Shown here: positions 44,790-56,640 of the stretch, piece after piece
Numbering within the stretch: the stretch's first letter is position 1
Layout: each line of letters starts with the position of its first letter
Source: Dipteris shenzhenensis
Lineage: Eukaryota; Polypodiophyta; Polypodiopsida; Gleicheniales
Direction: 5' to 3' (one strand)
Assembly (NCBI GenBank): GCA_047967505.1
Contig: CM106538.1
DNA: 64,000 nucleotides
The notes under the pieces: model-generated
Told to the model about the DNA's origin: nothing
Database searches by the model: none
The model's input: the letters and a program-made list of their open reading frames with translations, nothing else
Position numbers and translations under genes: made by a program

Positions 44790-45269
44790 TTGAAAGTTAA
44801 ATTTTATATTTCTAGATGTATCTCCATGCAACCACAACGATCGGTCGTTGGAGCTATTTTAGCGCTATTTTGGTCCTAAACCAAGGAAAGTGTAGTCCTA
44901 ATTTACTGGTATTTTAGCCCTTGTTGCAATAAATACAAATGAGGGCAAAAGTATTCCAAGCCACCGCGGTGACTAGAGGCCCAGTGGTGCCATCCAGATA
45001 ATCAACTACAATTCATTGAGTGAAAATTGAACAAAGAGATTACAATGTACATCTACATCCAATAACAAGTTATATAAAAATTAACAACCTATACTGAGAA
45101 AAAATTGAACAGAGAATCTCACATTTACAAAAACTCAACAATTGTTGAGAGCCTTAAAGGCCAAAAGATTACATCTAGTGACCATAACCATTCAAAATAT
45201 AAAAGTCAACAATAGTGCATCATGAGATCCTCAAATTTAACAAAAAGATATTACATAAATGTAACAAAA

Positions 45270-45830
45270 GCTCAACCATTACCGAGAGACTTAGAGACCA
45301 AAACATTACATCCAATGAACCAAAAGATTGCTGAGAGCCTTAGAGGCCAAAAGATTACATCTAGCCATTGCTGAGTGGGTATGAGCCTCGTTTGTGCAAG
45401 AGGAAATTTGTATAGCTTGGTATTGCCGCCAGCCCAGCTTGTTGCATTAAAATTTCTTACAGAGCCAACGGAGGAGATGATGGAGAGGCCAAAGACCATG
45501 CACAATTCCATGACTCAGATTACATCCCCCCCAACAAGTCGAGAGTACTCTTTTGAGAAAATCTTGAGGACTTCGTTGACATCTAAGGGGAACCCATACA
45601 GCACAGCCATAAAGAGGCAAGAGGTGAGCATGTCTTCTAAGGTGGTGACATGCAGATATGGAGGGAATTGACAGTGGGAACGAAGGGTTTCCACTAGTGC
45701 TAGCATTTCTACTCCAGGTGAGTGTAACACATTCCTCTGCCAAATTGAAATGTATGGGTTTTGATCCATAAACTTGAGATACAACTCCATCTGCTGATCC
45801 AACATGCGGGAACAATAGAACCCTCTTTTA
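45270..45830 (-). CDS. Hypothetical ORF, possibly a decayed gene fragment
   Basis: Minus-strand 45805-45515 encodes a 96-codon frame of normal composition (LDQQMELYLKFMDQNPYISI near the start, then FPPYLHVTTLEDMLTSC), followed after one stop by more open sequence to 45272. Directly upstream (45866-45880) the minus strand reads TTGTCTTGTTTTAGTAG, which looks like a 3' splice site. However, joining it to the open frame at 46986-46805, which ends in a donor-like AG|GTTAGT, does not keep this frame. I do not recognise the protein. It could be an exon of a dead gene or transposon. Confidence 0.25.
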
Positions 45831-45925
45831 AATGGAACAACAGTACACTGAGACCCTTTTTTGCACTACTAAAACAAGACAAAACACAGTCTAATTAAAG
45901 TATATAATGAAGAAAAATAATTTTC

Positions 45926-46800
45926 AACCACTGTGCTCATTTAGGATAGTCACAATTTCAACTACCAGGTTGGTTTTAGACAGTAACAATTTCAATCATC
46001 AGGTTGGTTTAGGACACGTTTAGGAAAGCCAACCACTGGGCTAGTTTAGGACACATTTAGGACAGTTATAATTTCAACCAGCAAGATGGTTTAGGACACT
46101 GTGTTGGCTTAGCCTGACGGTCTCAACTTCACATATTAGACAATAAGTATATTGCTTTTCATTTCTAAATTTCACAATTAGAAAATAACAGTATATTGCT
46201 TTTCATTACTAAATTTCACAATTTCAATCACAACTTTAGCTAGTAACTATTGTTTGTCTTGAACCAGCATCGGGCTGGTTTAGGACAAGCACATTAAGTC
46301 CAAGCCATCTCGGTCTAGAAATAGTGGTATATGATGTGAATAGTAGGAAATTAAATTTAACGAATTTAAGTACTAAGAAACACAATAATTTCAATTACCG
46401 GGCTGGTCAACAACTAATGTATGTTTAACCATGCTGGTTCAAGATAATCACATAACTAGTGATTGAGCTGAAGCAGTAGCACTTGCATGATTTTCCAACC
46501 ACCGAGCTGGTTTAGTAAAATAACAACATATTTCTATTCTATTGTGAAATATATTGCTCTTCGTTCTTGCTCAACCATGCCACTAGGTTGGACAACAACT
46601 AATTTCTGTTCAACCATGCTGGTTTAGGACCATCACATAATTGGCGATTGAGTTGAACGAGCCTATGGTTGCATGATGTTCCCAACCATCGGGCTGGTTT
46701 AAGACAATCACATTTAGTCTAAGCCTAGTTTAAGAAATGAAACGAGTAAATTATCCCAAAGCTCAATCACAAACAACCACTGGGCTGGTTTAGGCCCCAC
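45926..46800. repeat. Dispersed quasi-palindromic motif family AACCAnCGGGCTGGTTTAGGACA
   Basis: About 13 copies of a motif close to AACCAYCGGGCTGGTTTAGG occur within about 870 bp, near 45926, 45960, 45993, 46031, 46076, 46262, 46392, 46427, 46497, 46566, 46613, 46683 and 46775. The core AACCA-n5/6-TGGTT is an imperfect palindrome. Spacing is irregular (32-190 bp) and the sequence between is AT-rich with recurrent ATCACAT and CAACAACTAATK phrases. All copies face the same way. Confidence 0.82.
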
Positions 46801-48428
46801 TAACCTACATTGTATCTCTAGCATGTGTATGATGTGCTCCTCAAACACCTTGCATCCCATTCGCTTTTTACATATGTCCTTTCTATTTGAAGAAACTCTC
46901 GTATTTTCATGCCAAAACATTGTCGCTGTAACAATGACTTTTGTACTTAGGCTGTCTCTCCTTTTCTTGCATTCTGTGAAGCCCACAGAATTCTCAAATT
47001 GGGATGACCATTCATTGCTTCTACTCTACGCTCGACCGTTGGAGCCACGTTGGTCCTTCTAATTGACAACATCTTCGACATTGTGTGCCCAAGCCATTTC
47101 TCCTTTGTTTTAGGGACACCAACATAGCTAATGTCGCCCTGTTTGCCATTAGTTGATCCCCTTTCACTTTATGCAGGCCATTTCTAATGTTAGAGAGCAT
47201 CGCCTCTTGGGCGTGCATCTCCCGAGGTGCTGGTCGGGTTGTTACACTTTGAACTTTAGGGTGTAGGCTAGATCTTGTGAAGGCTCGAGATTAGTAATCA
47301 TCTAAATGGCCTGATGTTTCTACCTCAAATGCTCCCACCAATCATTGATCAAATGCGTGCATTTGCAACTACTTCCTGCTATTGCTGTTGCTGTTCTGCA
47401 AGGAGTTTTTTCTCTCCTTGTTGTTTCTCCCTTTATAAATGTTGCAAAAGTGTCTTCCATTGCCATTTTGATGCCATGCCAATGCTTTCCTCGACCCGCA
47501 ATGTGTTCCTTGCACCTTGACCAGGCTTTTTAGCTTTCTTGTCTCGTAGCCTCTGTTTGCTTCTCTTGTAAGCCATGGTGGCAAGTTGCATGTTGCCATT
47601 GACGCCATGGCCACGATCAGTCTAGAATAGACCCAGAGAAGCTAGTTGGTGAGGCAAGCAAAGAATAGAAGACAACTTACTCGAAAGAAGGCAATGCCAA
47701 ACCAAAGTCTGCGCAAGGTCATGTTGAGGTGCATGCGGGTCGTAGGACGTTTGCAAAGCGGGGGCGGGTTGTAAGTACTTAATCTTCCAAGGTTTGATGC
47801 ATGGGAGGTGTGAAAATTCAAAATTTGTGGGGGTAGCAAAATTTTCAGCCATTAGTTTTCCCCCCTCCGGCAATACATGCCAGCAGAATTGGATATCCCA
47901 AACAAGTGCAATGTGGCATAAAATGCTTCAAAACACAAATAGGCCAAAGGGCTTGCTATTGGGTTTGATGCTATGTATTATGAAATGCAATGACCTTTGG
48001 GGCTTATGAGCCATATATCAAGCAAGTGCATGGAAAAAGAAATAATTCAAAATTGTAGATAGTGTTGTATCTATTAAAAAGATCTTTGCACATGCACAAA
48101 TTGCTGCAGGTGGAGCTATGTTTAAGGTTTAAGTCAATGTTTTTGGATGCATAAATTGATCAGTGTTTGTTCAAAAACTTGAAACCATTCTTTGTCAGGA
48201 AACTAAAAGATAGAATTATGTGTGTTGTGTCTATCACGTGAAGATGATTTCTATAAAGATGCAATAAATCGTATTCACTCTGAAATTTTTGGATTTCATA
48301 CGTGACTGTCCTATTTGTATCAGTCACGGTCAATCAAGTGGGTGTGGGTCCCATAAGCACATACACAATGTCATGTGGGAGTCTATTCTGTGTCCCAAAC
48401 TAGTCCATGGGATTTTCCATGATTTGAA
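46801..48428. other. Region with several unassigned ORFs, minus-strand bias
   Basis: Minus-strand open frames 46986-46714, 47218-47021 and 47614-47369 are consecutive, and the last two adjoin Q/N- and K-rich text that could be coiled coil. None shows a motif I can name, and frames do not connect by obvious GT-AG joins. A decayed transposon ORF or an unrecognised split gene is possible. The remainder, 47880-48428, shows nothing. Confidence 0.25.
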
Positions 48429-49004
48429 GTGCTTGAAAAGGGACTAACTTTTAATATAGCACTACTTTACAGTGCACCATCACTGGTTAAGGGATCAGAG
48501 TGTAAATCTCAAAAGGCTCTCGTTCTAGTTAGATGGTACTGCATCTCAGTTCAAGGCCACTGGACCCTTCTTACTAAATTGAAAACAAGATATTTATCAT
48601 GTTATTTTTTTGCATGTATGCAAGAAAATTACAGACACTGTAGTAACAAATCTCACATCAATAAGTGGGCACATGTAAGTCATGTTCCTTTCGAATGTAT
48701 CAACAATGATGAGTCTGACGTCAATGTGGACCCAATATATGAAGGTGCACATGATGCTCTCAGTGATACCCTTAGTATAGGGGATAATTTCGATGTTAAC
48801 ACCAAGGCAAGTAATAGTGAAGGTGTGGAGTTTTACATTATCAAATATGAAGGTGAGAAAGAGAAACTAAAACATGTACTAAGGGATGGTTGGTGTAATG
48901 CATATGATGTAGGGTCAGTTATGGTGTCTCGATGGTACTACAAAAGGCAAGATGACCACCTAAGGACCATCCAAAGGTATTCTTGTACTTGCACCTCGTT
49001 CTAG
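48429..49004 (+). CDS. Hypothetical 191-codon ORF
   Basis: This is the longest open plus-strand frame in the region. The C-terminal half has globular-looking composition (NNDESDVNVDPIYEGAHDAL, then EGVEFYIIKYEGEKEK and VLRDGWCNAYDVGSVMVSRW). The N-terminal half looks random, so the real coding part may start near 48650. I do not recognise the family. It may be a fragment of a transposon protein or a pseudogene. No splice or promoter evidence supports expression. Confidence 0.3.
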   Translation: MLEKGLTFNIALLYSAPSLVKGSECKSQKALVLVRWYCISVQGHWTLLTKLKTRYLSCYFFACMQENYRHCSNKSHINKWAHVSHVPFECINNDESDVNVDPIYEGAHDALSDTLSIGDNFDVNTKASNSEGVEFYIIKYEGEKEKLKHVLRDGWCNAYDVGSVMVSRWYYKRQDDHLRTIQRYSCTCTSF

Positions 49005-49210
49005 CACTCAAATTCCCCATGTAAACAATTGAAGGGTAGATAAAATTTTTAAACCTATTGTCTAAGGTCCATGAGGTGATTTATCATAGCATGCCTTTTC
49101 AAAATTGAAATACTAAAAGGTCCAAATAAAACAAACAAATTGTACAAGGACGCAATCTTGGAAAGATTTAAGCACCTGGCACAACAGGTCTTGAACTGCA
49201 ATTTTTAAAA

Positions 49211-50120
49211 AATCATCGCAATTCCATTAGGGAGTTTTAGAATGGATAGAGGGGCCCTAATCGTGTTGTGATGATCTAAATAATAAAGTGAATAAGAAAA
49301 ATGATGACTGGTCTTGGAATCATCACAATTCAATAAGGGAGTTCTAGAATTGGCAGAGGGGCCCTAATTGCATTGTGATGATTTGAAAGAAAAGCCGAAT
49401 GAAAAAATCTTGACAAGCCTTGCAATCATCACAAAACGCCATAAGGGAGTTCTAGAAGTGACGAAGGGGCTCTAATCGCATTGGAAAGAGAGAATAAGAA
49501 AAATCCAATAGGCCTCAAAATCATCACAATGCATTTAAAATATGAATAATATGATCTGAACGAATTTGTGAAGAAGAGAATCCAAATAGGTATTACAACC
49601 ACAATTTTGAGGTCCTCTGAAAGAACTTTCACCCCCCTTCTTTTATCCACAACTAACTAATAGGAATTTTCCATATTTCAATGTCAGGATGTACATGCTA
49701 GAAACCAAAATCATCATGATAGGTCTCAAAATCATCACAACTTGATAAGAGAGTTTTAGAATTGGTGGAGGCGCCGAAATCACGTTGTGATGATAAAAGT
49801 AAAAAACAAATTAAAACGGTGACAAGTCTCAAACCATCACAAAGCCATAAGGGAGTTCTAGAATCAATGGAGGGGTCCTAATCGCATTGGGAAAAGAGAA
49901 TACAAAAAACTCGACACGTCTCGGAATCATCACAACGTGATATAGGAGTTACAGAATTGACAGAGTGTCGGTAATTGCTTTGTGATGATCTAAATGAAAA
50001 CTTGAATAATATGATCTACATGGAAATGCAAATAAGAGAATCCAGACAAGTCTTACAGCGAGACAATTTTGAAAGAATGAAGAATCCTCTCAGGTCATCT
50101 GAAGAATATTTCACCCCGTC
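49211..50120. repeat. Tandem array of about 105-bp units, each with inverted ends
   Basis: Units begin AATCATCACAA at about 49211, 49318, 49424, 49519, 49730, 49830 and 49925, giving periods of roughly 95-107 bp with one longer gap. Most units contain AAGGGAGTTCTAGAATTGRC..GGGGCCCTAAT and then the complementary end TTGTGATGAT (near 49266, 49373, 49785 and 49979). Each unit can therefore fold into a hairpin of about 65 bp. The non-hairpin spacer between units is A-rich. Confidence 0.85.
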
Positions 50121-53100
50121 TTCTTTTCTCCATGACAAATTAATAGGAGTTTCTCATTTTTCAATGTTAGGGAGGACATACCGAAAACCCAAAATATATG
50201 CACACATTTCAAGCATCAAATAAATATAAGTACTTAGACATAAAATTGTTTTGATTCCAAATTTTGATATGATGTTACAATAAACCAACTTTGTTGGTTC
50301 AATATGTCTCAAATATAGGAAAAATGTTACAAATAACCCGAGCTTTCTTGGTTCAATAATATACACCAAATAATAATTGCCCAATGGGATATACAATGGG
50401 GGGCTACTGTGTTTGTTTGTCACCAGTGTAGGCCTAGCTATAGGCCTAGCCAATAGGAGCAACAGTGTCCTATTGAACTTCTGGAAGGAATTCCTCCACT
50501 ATGTTCACAATTAGGTTCTGAGTGGTCTCAGTCCTAAATGCTTATAGATCCAGGGGCCCTGTATATGATGATGGGGAATATTATAAGGAAAGTAGAAGCT
50601 TATATGTTATTGTGAATGGAAAATTTATAAAGAAATATAAAACAACATTGTAATATTAAAAGTAATCCATTATATACTTGTGAGGACAGGTTGAAAAGTT
50701 TGTTGATGACTAGGATGGTGTTGTAGCATACTCTCCAACCATAGGTATGGCCATCATTTTGCACTCTTATTTCATATTGTTCAATACAAAGGTCAATTTC
50801 ATAGCTTTCATGTGTGATTGCCTCAATTGCAAAAGTACCAACTTCCATGCTGAACTACAACATATAACAAAACATTAATGTGTGCATTGTAAAGGTAGAT
50901 AACATGCAAGGAACAAAACACAAAGTATATACTCACTCTATCACCAAGACATGGATCCTATCGATTGAATTGACCAAATAAATTTATTTGTCCTCAATGT
51001 GTCAAGCCAAAAGACTCCAATTTGAGTTTCACAACCAAATTTGAACAAATTACTATTTGATACAATCCAAAAATATTACATGCGAGAGGAAAAATAAGTA
51101 TGTGATGTTCTTTACCCCTCGTTCTATGCAAAAACGAGAAGCGACGTGTAACTTATTTCAAAAAAATATCCAAAGAGGAGCTATCACTTCGACTCAGCAA
51201 CACAAAAATAAGGGAGATGACAATATATACACAGTTTTATGCATCAGCAGGACACTGTGATATAATCATACCGCAGCAAAAATAAACAAACATTAGCTCA
51301 TTGGCTTCAACCAAAATACTTAAGTATGAAGCCAAGAAAAAAAATTGCATCAAACCTTAGGACACAATGCAGCACTCTATCATTAACCTCTCGAAGGGGG
51401 TTGGAAAGCATTGAAATCTCCTCTTGACCAAAGTCAAAAGTCTGTTATCACTATCGAATGGCAAACAATACAAGAAACAACTGCCTATGTTACAATGTAG
51501 CAGCATTTGAGGAATTGAGCTCTGTGGTTTTCTTTTCCTATCCACAAGAGTTGCTCTCCTCTGTCTTATGTTCTTTTTCTAGCATATGCATTGTCAACCT
51601 CGCATCTCTCTTATTGGCTAGAATTGTTTTCTTATTAGCTCTTCTCTCCTCCTCAACTACATCATCCTCCTCTTTCCTCACCTTGTCCCCTCTCCCTGCC
51701 ACCTCTCTACTCTTGTCTTCTATCCCAGGTCCTCATTCTCTTCCTGCAAATTCACCTCTTCTCAAATCTTTGAGGGACTTCTTCAATCTTCACTCTATGC
51801 CTCCTCATTAGAGGGAGATGCAATATGTCTTCTTGTCTCACGTCATTGGATAGCAACGGCCCCAAGACATTTATCGAATAAAAACCTGAGTAAGCGTAGT
51901 GAGTTCATGTCCCTGATAAAAGATGTCACCCTATGAGCATGGCTACCAATACATAACTATCCTCAAAGAACCTACTTGAGGTTGCAATCAAATTCTTCCT
52001 ATGCATCATGTTAATCCAAGCCTCTAGATCTGACTATCATTAGGTTTCATGCTAATGTGAGCCTAATATTTGATTTTCACCTTGGGCATCATGCTAATAT
52101 ATTCATTCAGATTGGATGACTGGATTATTGTGAAGATTATATACCGATCCCTGAGATTGGATTAGAGTGTAGCAGCCTAATTCTAATCTGATCTCAAGGA
52201 TTGAGATTTTGGGAATCTTGAAATAGGTATACGCTAATATGATGGAGCTCTGTTGTATTCAATCCTGGAGATCATAATAATCATAGAGCTCCAGGAAAAT
52301 CTAATCCCTAGGATTGTGAATTTTGATCCTAGAATCAAATTACATTGCAGTATATATACACAATGCCAAGCCCAAGGATCAAAATTTTGTTCAATCTCAT
52401 GCTGATATGATTGCAAGGATTGAATTTCCTATGTGGTTTAGGATATTTTTTCCTCCAATTTTCTTATTCTCTCAATTGGATCTTCAAACTTTATTTTCCA
52501 TTTTCAAAAAAAAATTGTATCAAAAACCTATTTTTTGCATTAAGAAAGTCAGCTTTCTATTTTATTTGTATTTTTTTTCAATATCTACAATGGATTTTAT
52601 TTCAATTGCCAGATTTATTTCTTTCTACTTTGTGTAGGCCATTGAAGCTTAAGGTTTGTAGGCAAAAAAGAGAGTGACCCCTGTTGTCTTCCCTAGATGC
52701 TACATCCCAAGCATGTAAAGAAAAGTATAACCAAGCAGAGCTCCTGACTAGTTGCCAAGTCCGAGCCAAGTCCAAGCTATTTGCTTTGGCTGCTCATCAA
52801 AGAGGGTTTAGTACTTGTAAATTACCTTTACAGAGGATCTTGGCAAGAGAGAAAATTCCTCATCTAGACCCCCAACCATAAGATACCCACTATTACCCTC
52901 ATCACAGATGGTACTTGGAATCTCCAGATTCCAAGTGCTTACTCTTCTATATTGCTAGGGGTTACATTCTTCAGGCAAAAGAAAAGAACTACAAGCATTG
53001 TGGCATAATGATGTCGATCCTATAATGAAGACGAAAGCTCTTCCATGTTGTTCACAGTGTCCAACAAAATTGGCACTCCACATAACCAGATTGTAGTTCT

Positions 53101-55410
53101 TAAGAAAAACTATGACTTTGATAGAATGAAGCCCCGCACTCTCAAGGAAAAGGCACAAAAATTTATTGCCAATCTCCTATCCAAACTAGTTCCTTATACA
53201 ACTCAGGTTCCACCAATGGAATTAGAGAGAGAGAGAGAGAGAGAGAGAGGTCTCCAAAGAGAGAGAAAAAGAGAACATTCACAGCAAGTGGTGGTGGCTC
53301 AAAGAACAAAACTTGACTAAAGCAAGCATTGAGGGTTCAAAGAAGAGACAAAGCCTGACTCCCCAGTGAGTGGAGGTTGCTTCATCACCATCTTCTAACA
53401 ACCAAGAGGAGCAAGATGTGGAGGCTCTTTGAATTGTATTGCCTTCTAGAATCGTGTGTACATTGTAAAATGTTGTGAGGTAGCAAATTCGACAGCTTGT
53501 GGATGTGAGTTGCAATTTAAGTGCCCCCTATTGACACTAATACTAGAAGCTGGTGGATGTAAGAACACTCAAATTGCAAGTTAAGAAACTTCACAAGCCC
53601 CCTATTGACCCTAATACTAGAAGAAGACCCTTATAGGCCTAAGAGCCACACCTATTGCATGTGTCAAATGTGAGGGCAACAGTGAAGACAATTCTTTTGC
53701 CAACATGGCCCCCTCCCTCATAGTGGTTTGATCCAACACTCCTTGAGAGGGGCATTTCAATCTTTTCGAGGCCAATTTCTATGCCATTTTTGTGATTGGA
53801 GGATATCATAGTGCAAAGGTCCGAAGGCAACTATGCAAGACTACCCTAACTCTATGCATTTTAAAATAGCTGAGTGTAAATTATATGCAAGCCTTACAAG
53901 GGAAAGAGGCCACCCTTCTTGATTGGGAATGTAATAATGATAATGACTACCAAAAGGGTATGCCATTTATTTGGAGGATCTGTTTTTTTCATGAACAGTG
54001 AGTACCTTGATTTCCTGATGAGTACTCACAAGTTTACTCTAGCATTTAGGAACCAATGTTGCAAGAAGACTAGCCTTGTTTCTTATAAGATAGTGTTCAA
54101 ATGCCATGCAAAGGTGTGACTACTTCTTCTAGTTCGCTTTTAAATCTGGTCTCGTCTGGGAATTGTAAGAATAATATTTTTGTATGTGGGAATTATGAAA
54201 GGGTGAAAAGAATAGAAGTAGCTAAAGGCAAAGGATGATCCAAACATCCTTTTAGAAGGAAAGAGCAAAAAAATCAGATATTTTCTTAAAGACCCTATTT
54301 GATGAAATAAAGATCACCTCTTGGATATCAAATGCAAGACATAAAGAATGAGAATGTCATAATTCGTAATGATTAACTTGGATGAAGGCATGGGAGTTTC
54401 GCCTTAATGAATATTGCAACATTTTGAAGAGTAAGCTCCTATTGTTTTTCTGGTAGATGCTTTTGTCATTGTGTGTTCTTTTGTAATTGTGTAAGGTGTG
54501 TATGGGAATAATGTTTTGTGTCCCTATTTTTTACAAGCATAAAACATATATGAAGGTGCAAGAGCACATGATGGTCAGGATCAATGTGCAACCATGGGAT
54601 CATATAGTTTCTAATTGTCCTATCTCGAGTGCCTATGAATCATTAAAGCCACTATTTATTGCATTTTAACAATTATAAGTGTGGCCTCAAATGTCTTATT
54701 ATAAAATATTGTATAATGAAGACCAAATGTTATCTAGCTTTCATTCAGAGCAAAATCAAGTACTATCTTTAGTTCCCATGTCCAAGATTTTTTTATTTTT
54801 TTTAGTAGATCATGTCCAAGCAATTTTTTGGCACATATTTAAGGTGCACGACTTTCAGCACATATTTAAGGTACACGAGTGGAGAAGAAGAGAGGGTCTT
54901 TACCTCATATAGGTTAACCATTAGATGAAGAGTTTTAGTCCTCTCGAATCCTTTTAGAATTAACTACTATAGCATATATCGTTGTGAGGGACTTTGTAAC
55001 AAATATCCCTAAGCAAGGGTATAAGCCAGCCATAGCAAGTGATCCTTTTGGATTTAGCTTAAATTGAAGTGTAAATAATATTACTTTAGGTCATAAAAAA
55101 ATTGATGCAATGATAAAATTACATGTTATATCTACAGAAGCCAAGTCATTAAGAAGCCAAGTCACTAAATGAAATGACTATCTGATGGGAGGACCAAATA
55201 GGGGAGATCCCTCATTTATCCACTCCAAAGTGAACTCCTCCCTTTCACCCACCTATGTTCTTGAATTCTTATAGGTAATATACATATAAATATTATGCAA
55301 GAAGTAGAGTGTAAGTGTTCTAAATTCTTACACTTCTCCATAAGAGGGGAAAGGGGTCCTTCTCATAAATAGACGGTCGTCATCATGAATCACTATCCTC
55401 ATTAGCTCTC
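50121..55410. other. Anonymous intergenic DNA with minor repeats
   Basis: No convincing gene. 51600-51800 is C/T-rich and gives a spurious 117-codon ORF. 52240-52290 has an inverted GGAGCTC/GAGCTCC pair. 53222-53250 is (GA)n. 53520-53625 repeats CCCCCTATTGACMCTAATACTAGAAG. 54830-54880 repeats GCACATATTTAAGGTRCACGA. Short ORFs elsewhere show no motifs. Confidence 0.4.
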
Positions 55411-55516
55411 CCCATGCCTTTTCACCCCTCTCCTCCCTTTTTCACTTGTTAATACATTTTTAAACCCATGCCTTTTCACCCCTCCCCTCCCTTTTTCACT
55501 TGTTAATACATTTTTG
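55411..55516. repeat. 54-bp tandem duplication
   Basis: CCCATGCCTTTTCACCCCTC..TTAATACATTTTT occurs at 55411 and again at 55465, nearly identical. Confidence 0.92.
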
Positions 55517-56175
55517 GCTCACAATTTCTTGGCACATGGTATGGGTAATGATGTCAATAGCATGCGGTGGTTATTTTCTCTTAAACCCTATTCTAAGCTT
55601 GTTGGATTACAATGTGAAGAAAGTAGGCTAAGCTACCTTGAACCAAGGAAAGGTAGCTTTACAAAATATGAGAAATTATACACCAGAGTGCTCCCGAAAG
55701 AAGTGATTATATTGATAGATCATAGGCATATATAGTTGAGGACCAAGTTGATTTAGGAGCGGGCTATATATAGCTCTAACACCCCCACTCAAACAAGACC
55801 CTCTAGACACGGATGAAAAAACCCTTGGGTAGTACAAGGGGAAAACTTGAGTCATTATATATGTATCTATATAAAATACATATATACAAAGGGTGGACAT
55901 AGGCTAGTTTTGATAATGAAATGCAAAGTGCATTTGGATACCACAAAGATATAAAACCAAGTGCACTTAAGACAATCATGTGTGCATAGTACAATACATT
56001 AGTATAAGTGCTATGTTGAGTGTATGATATACTTCAAAGTGCATTGCGGAGTAAAGGGCAAAGTATATGTGCTATATTGTGTGCATGATATGGTCTGAAG
56101 TGCATGTGGATATCAGATAACCGTCGACAGTTTCCATGTTTTGCTAGCCATTTCCATGTATAGCAAAACTTGTCA
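55517..56175. other. Anonymous intergenic DNA
   Basis: No gene seen. 55560-55790 includes TATATAG/ATATATAT patches and AACACCCCCACTCAAACAAG, an LTR-end-like phrase, but no element boundary could be set. Confidence 0.3.
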
Positions 56176-56640
56176 AGTTTAGCATATGAATATTTGGCAT
56201 GCCAAATGCAATTGCCTAAGAGTTTGTTTTGCCTTTCACTATCTATGGGGATTGTGCAAAGGCTTTAAATGAATGCTATCATGGAAAGATAACGTAAGAG
56301 AGGATTTAAAGGTTGTCCTAATCTAAGGATGAAGTCCTCCTTAAATGAATGCTATCATGGAAGGGTAAGTTGAGAGGGCATTTAAAGGTTCTCCTAATGT
56401 ACATGTCATAGTTTAGCATATGAATTTTTGGCATGCCAAATGCAATTGCCTAAGAGTTTGTTTTGCCTTTCACTATCTATGGGGATTGTGCAAAGGCTTT
56501 AAATGAATGCTATCATGGAAAGATAACGTAAGAGGGGATTTAAAGGTTGTCCTAATCTAAGGATGATGTGCTATCATGGAAGGGTAAGTTGCGAGGGCAT
56601 TCAAAGGTTCTCCTAATCTACATGTCCTTAGACATGCCTG
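56176..56640. repeat. 234-bp tandem duplication
   Basis: The unit starting AGTTTAGCATATGAATWTTTGG at 56176 repeats at 56410. Within each unit the phrase AATGCTATCATGGAARG recurs, so there is an older internal duplication. The second copy lacks about 20 bp near 56565. Confidence 0.9.

Noticed and set aside
45515-46986. Two-exon minus-strand gene joining 46805 (AG|GTTAGT) to 45868 or 45865 (TTTTAG)
   Set aside because: The splice sites look good, but the upstream frame ends in phase 2 and the joined frame is not the open one at 45805-45515. The other upstream frames have stops.
49211-50120. CRISPR-like regularly spaced repeats
   Set aside because: Plant nuclear context, units are long and degenerate, spacers are not unique, and no cas genes are present. 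It is a tandem array of hairpin units.
51458-51811. 117-codon ORF at 51.5-51.8 kb
   Set aside because: S/L-rich product of a C/T-rich patch with no motif.
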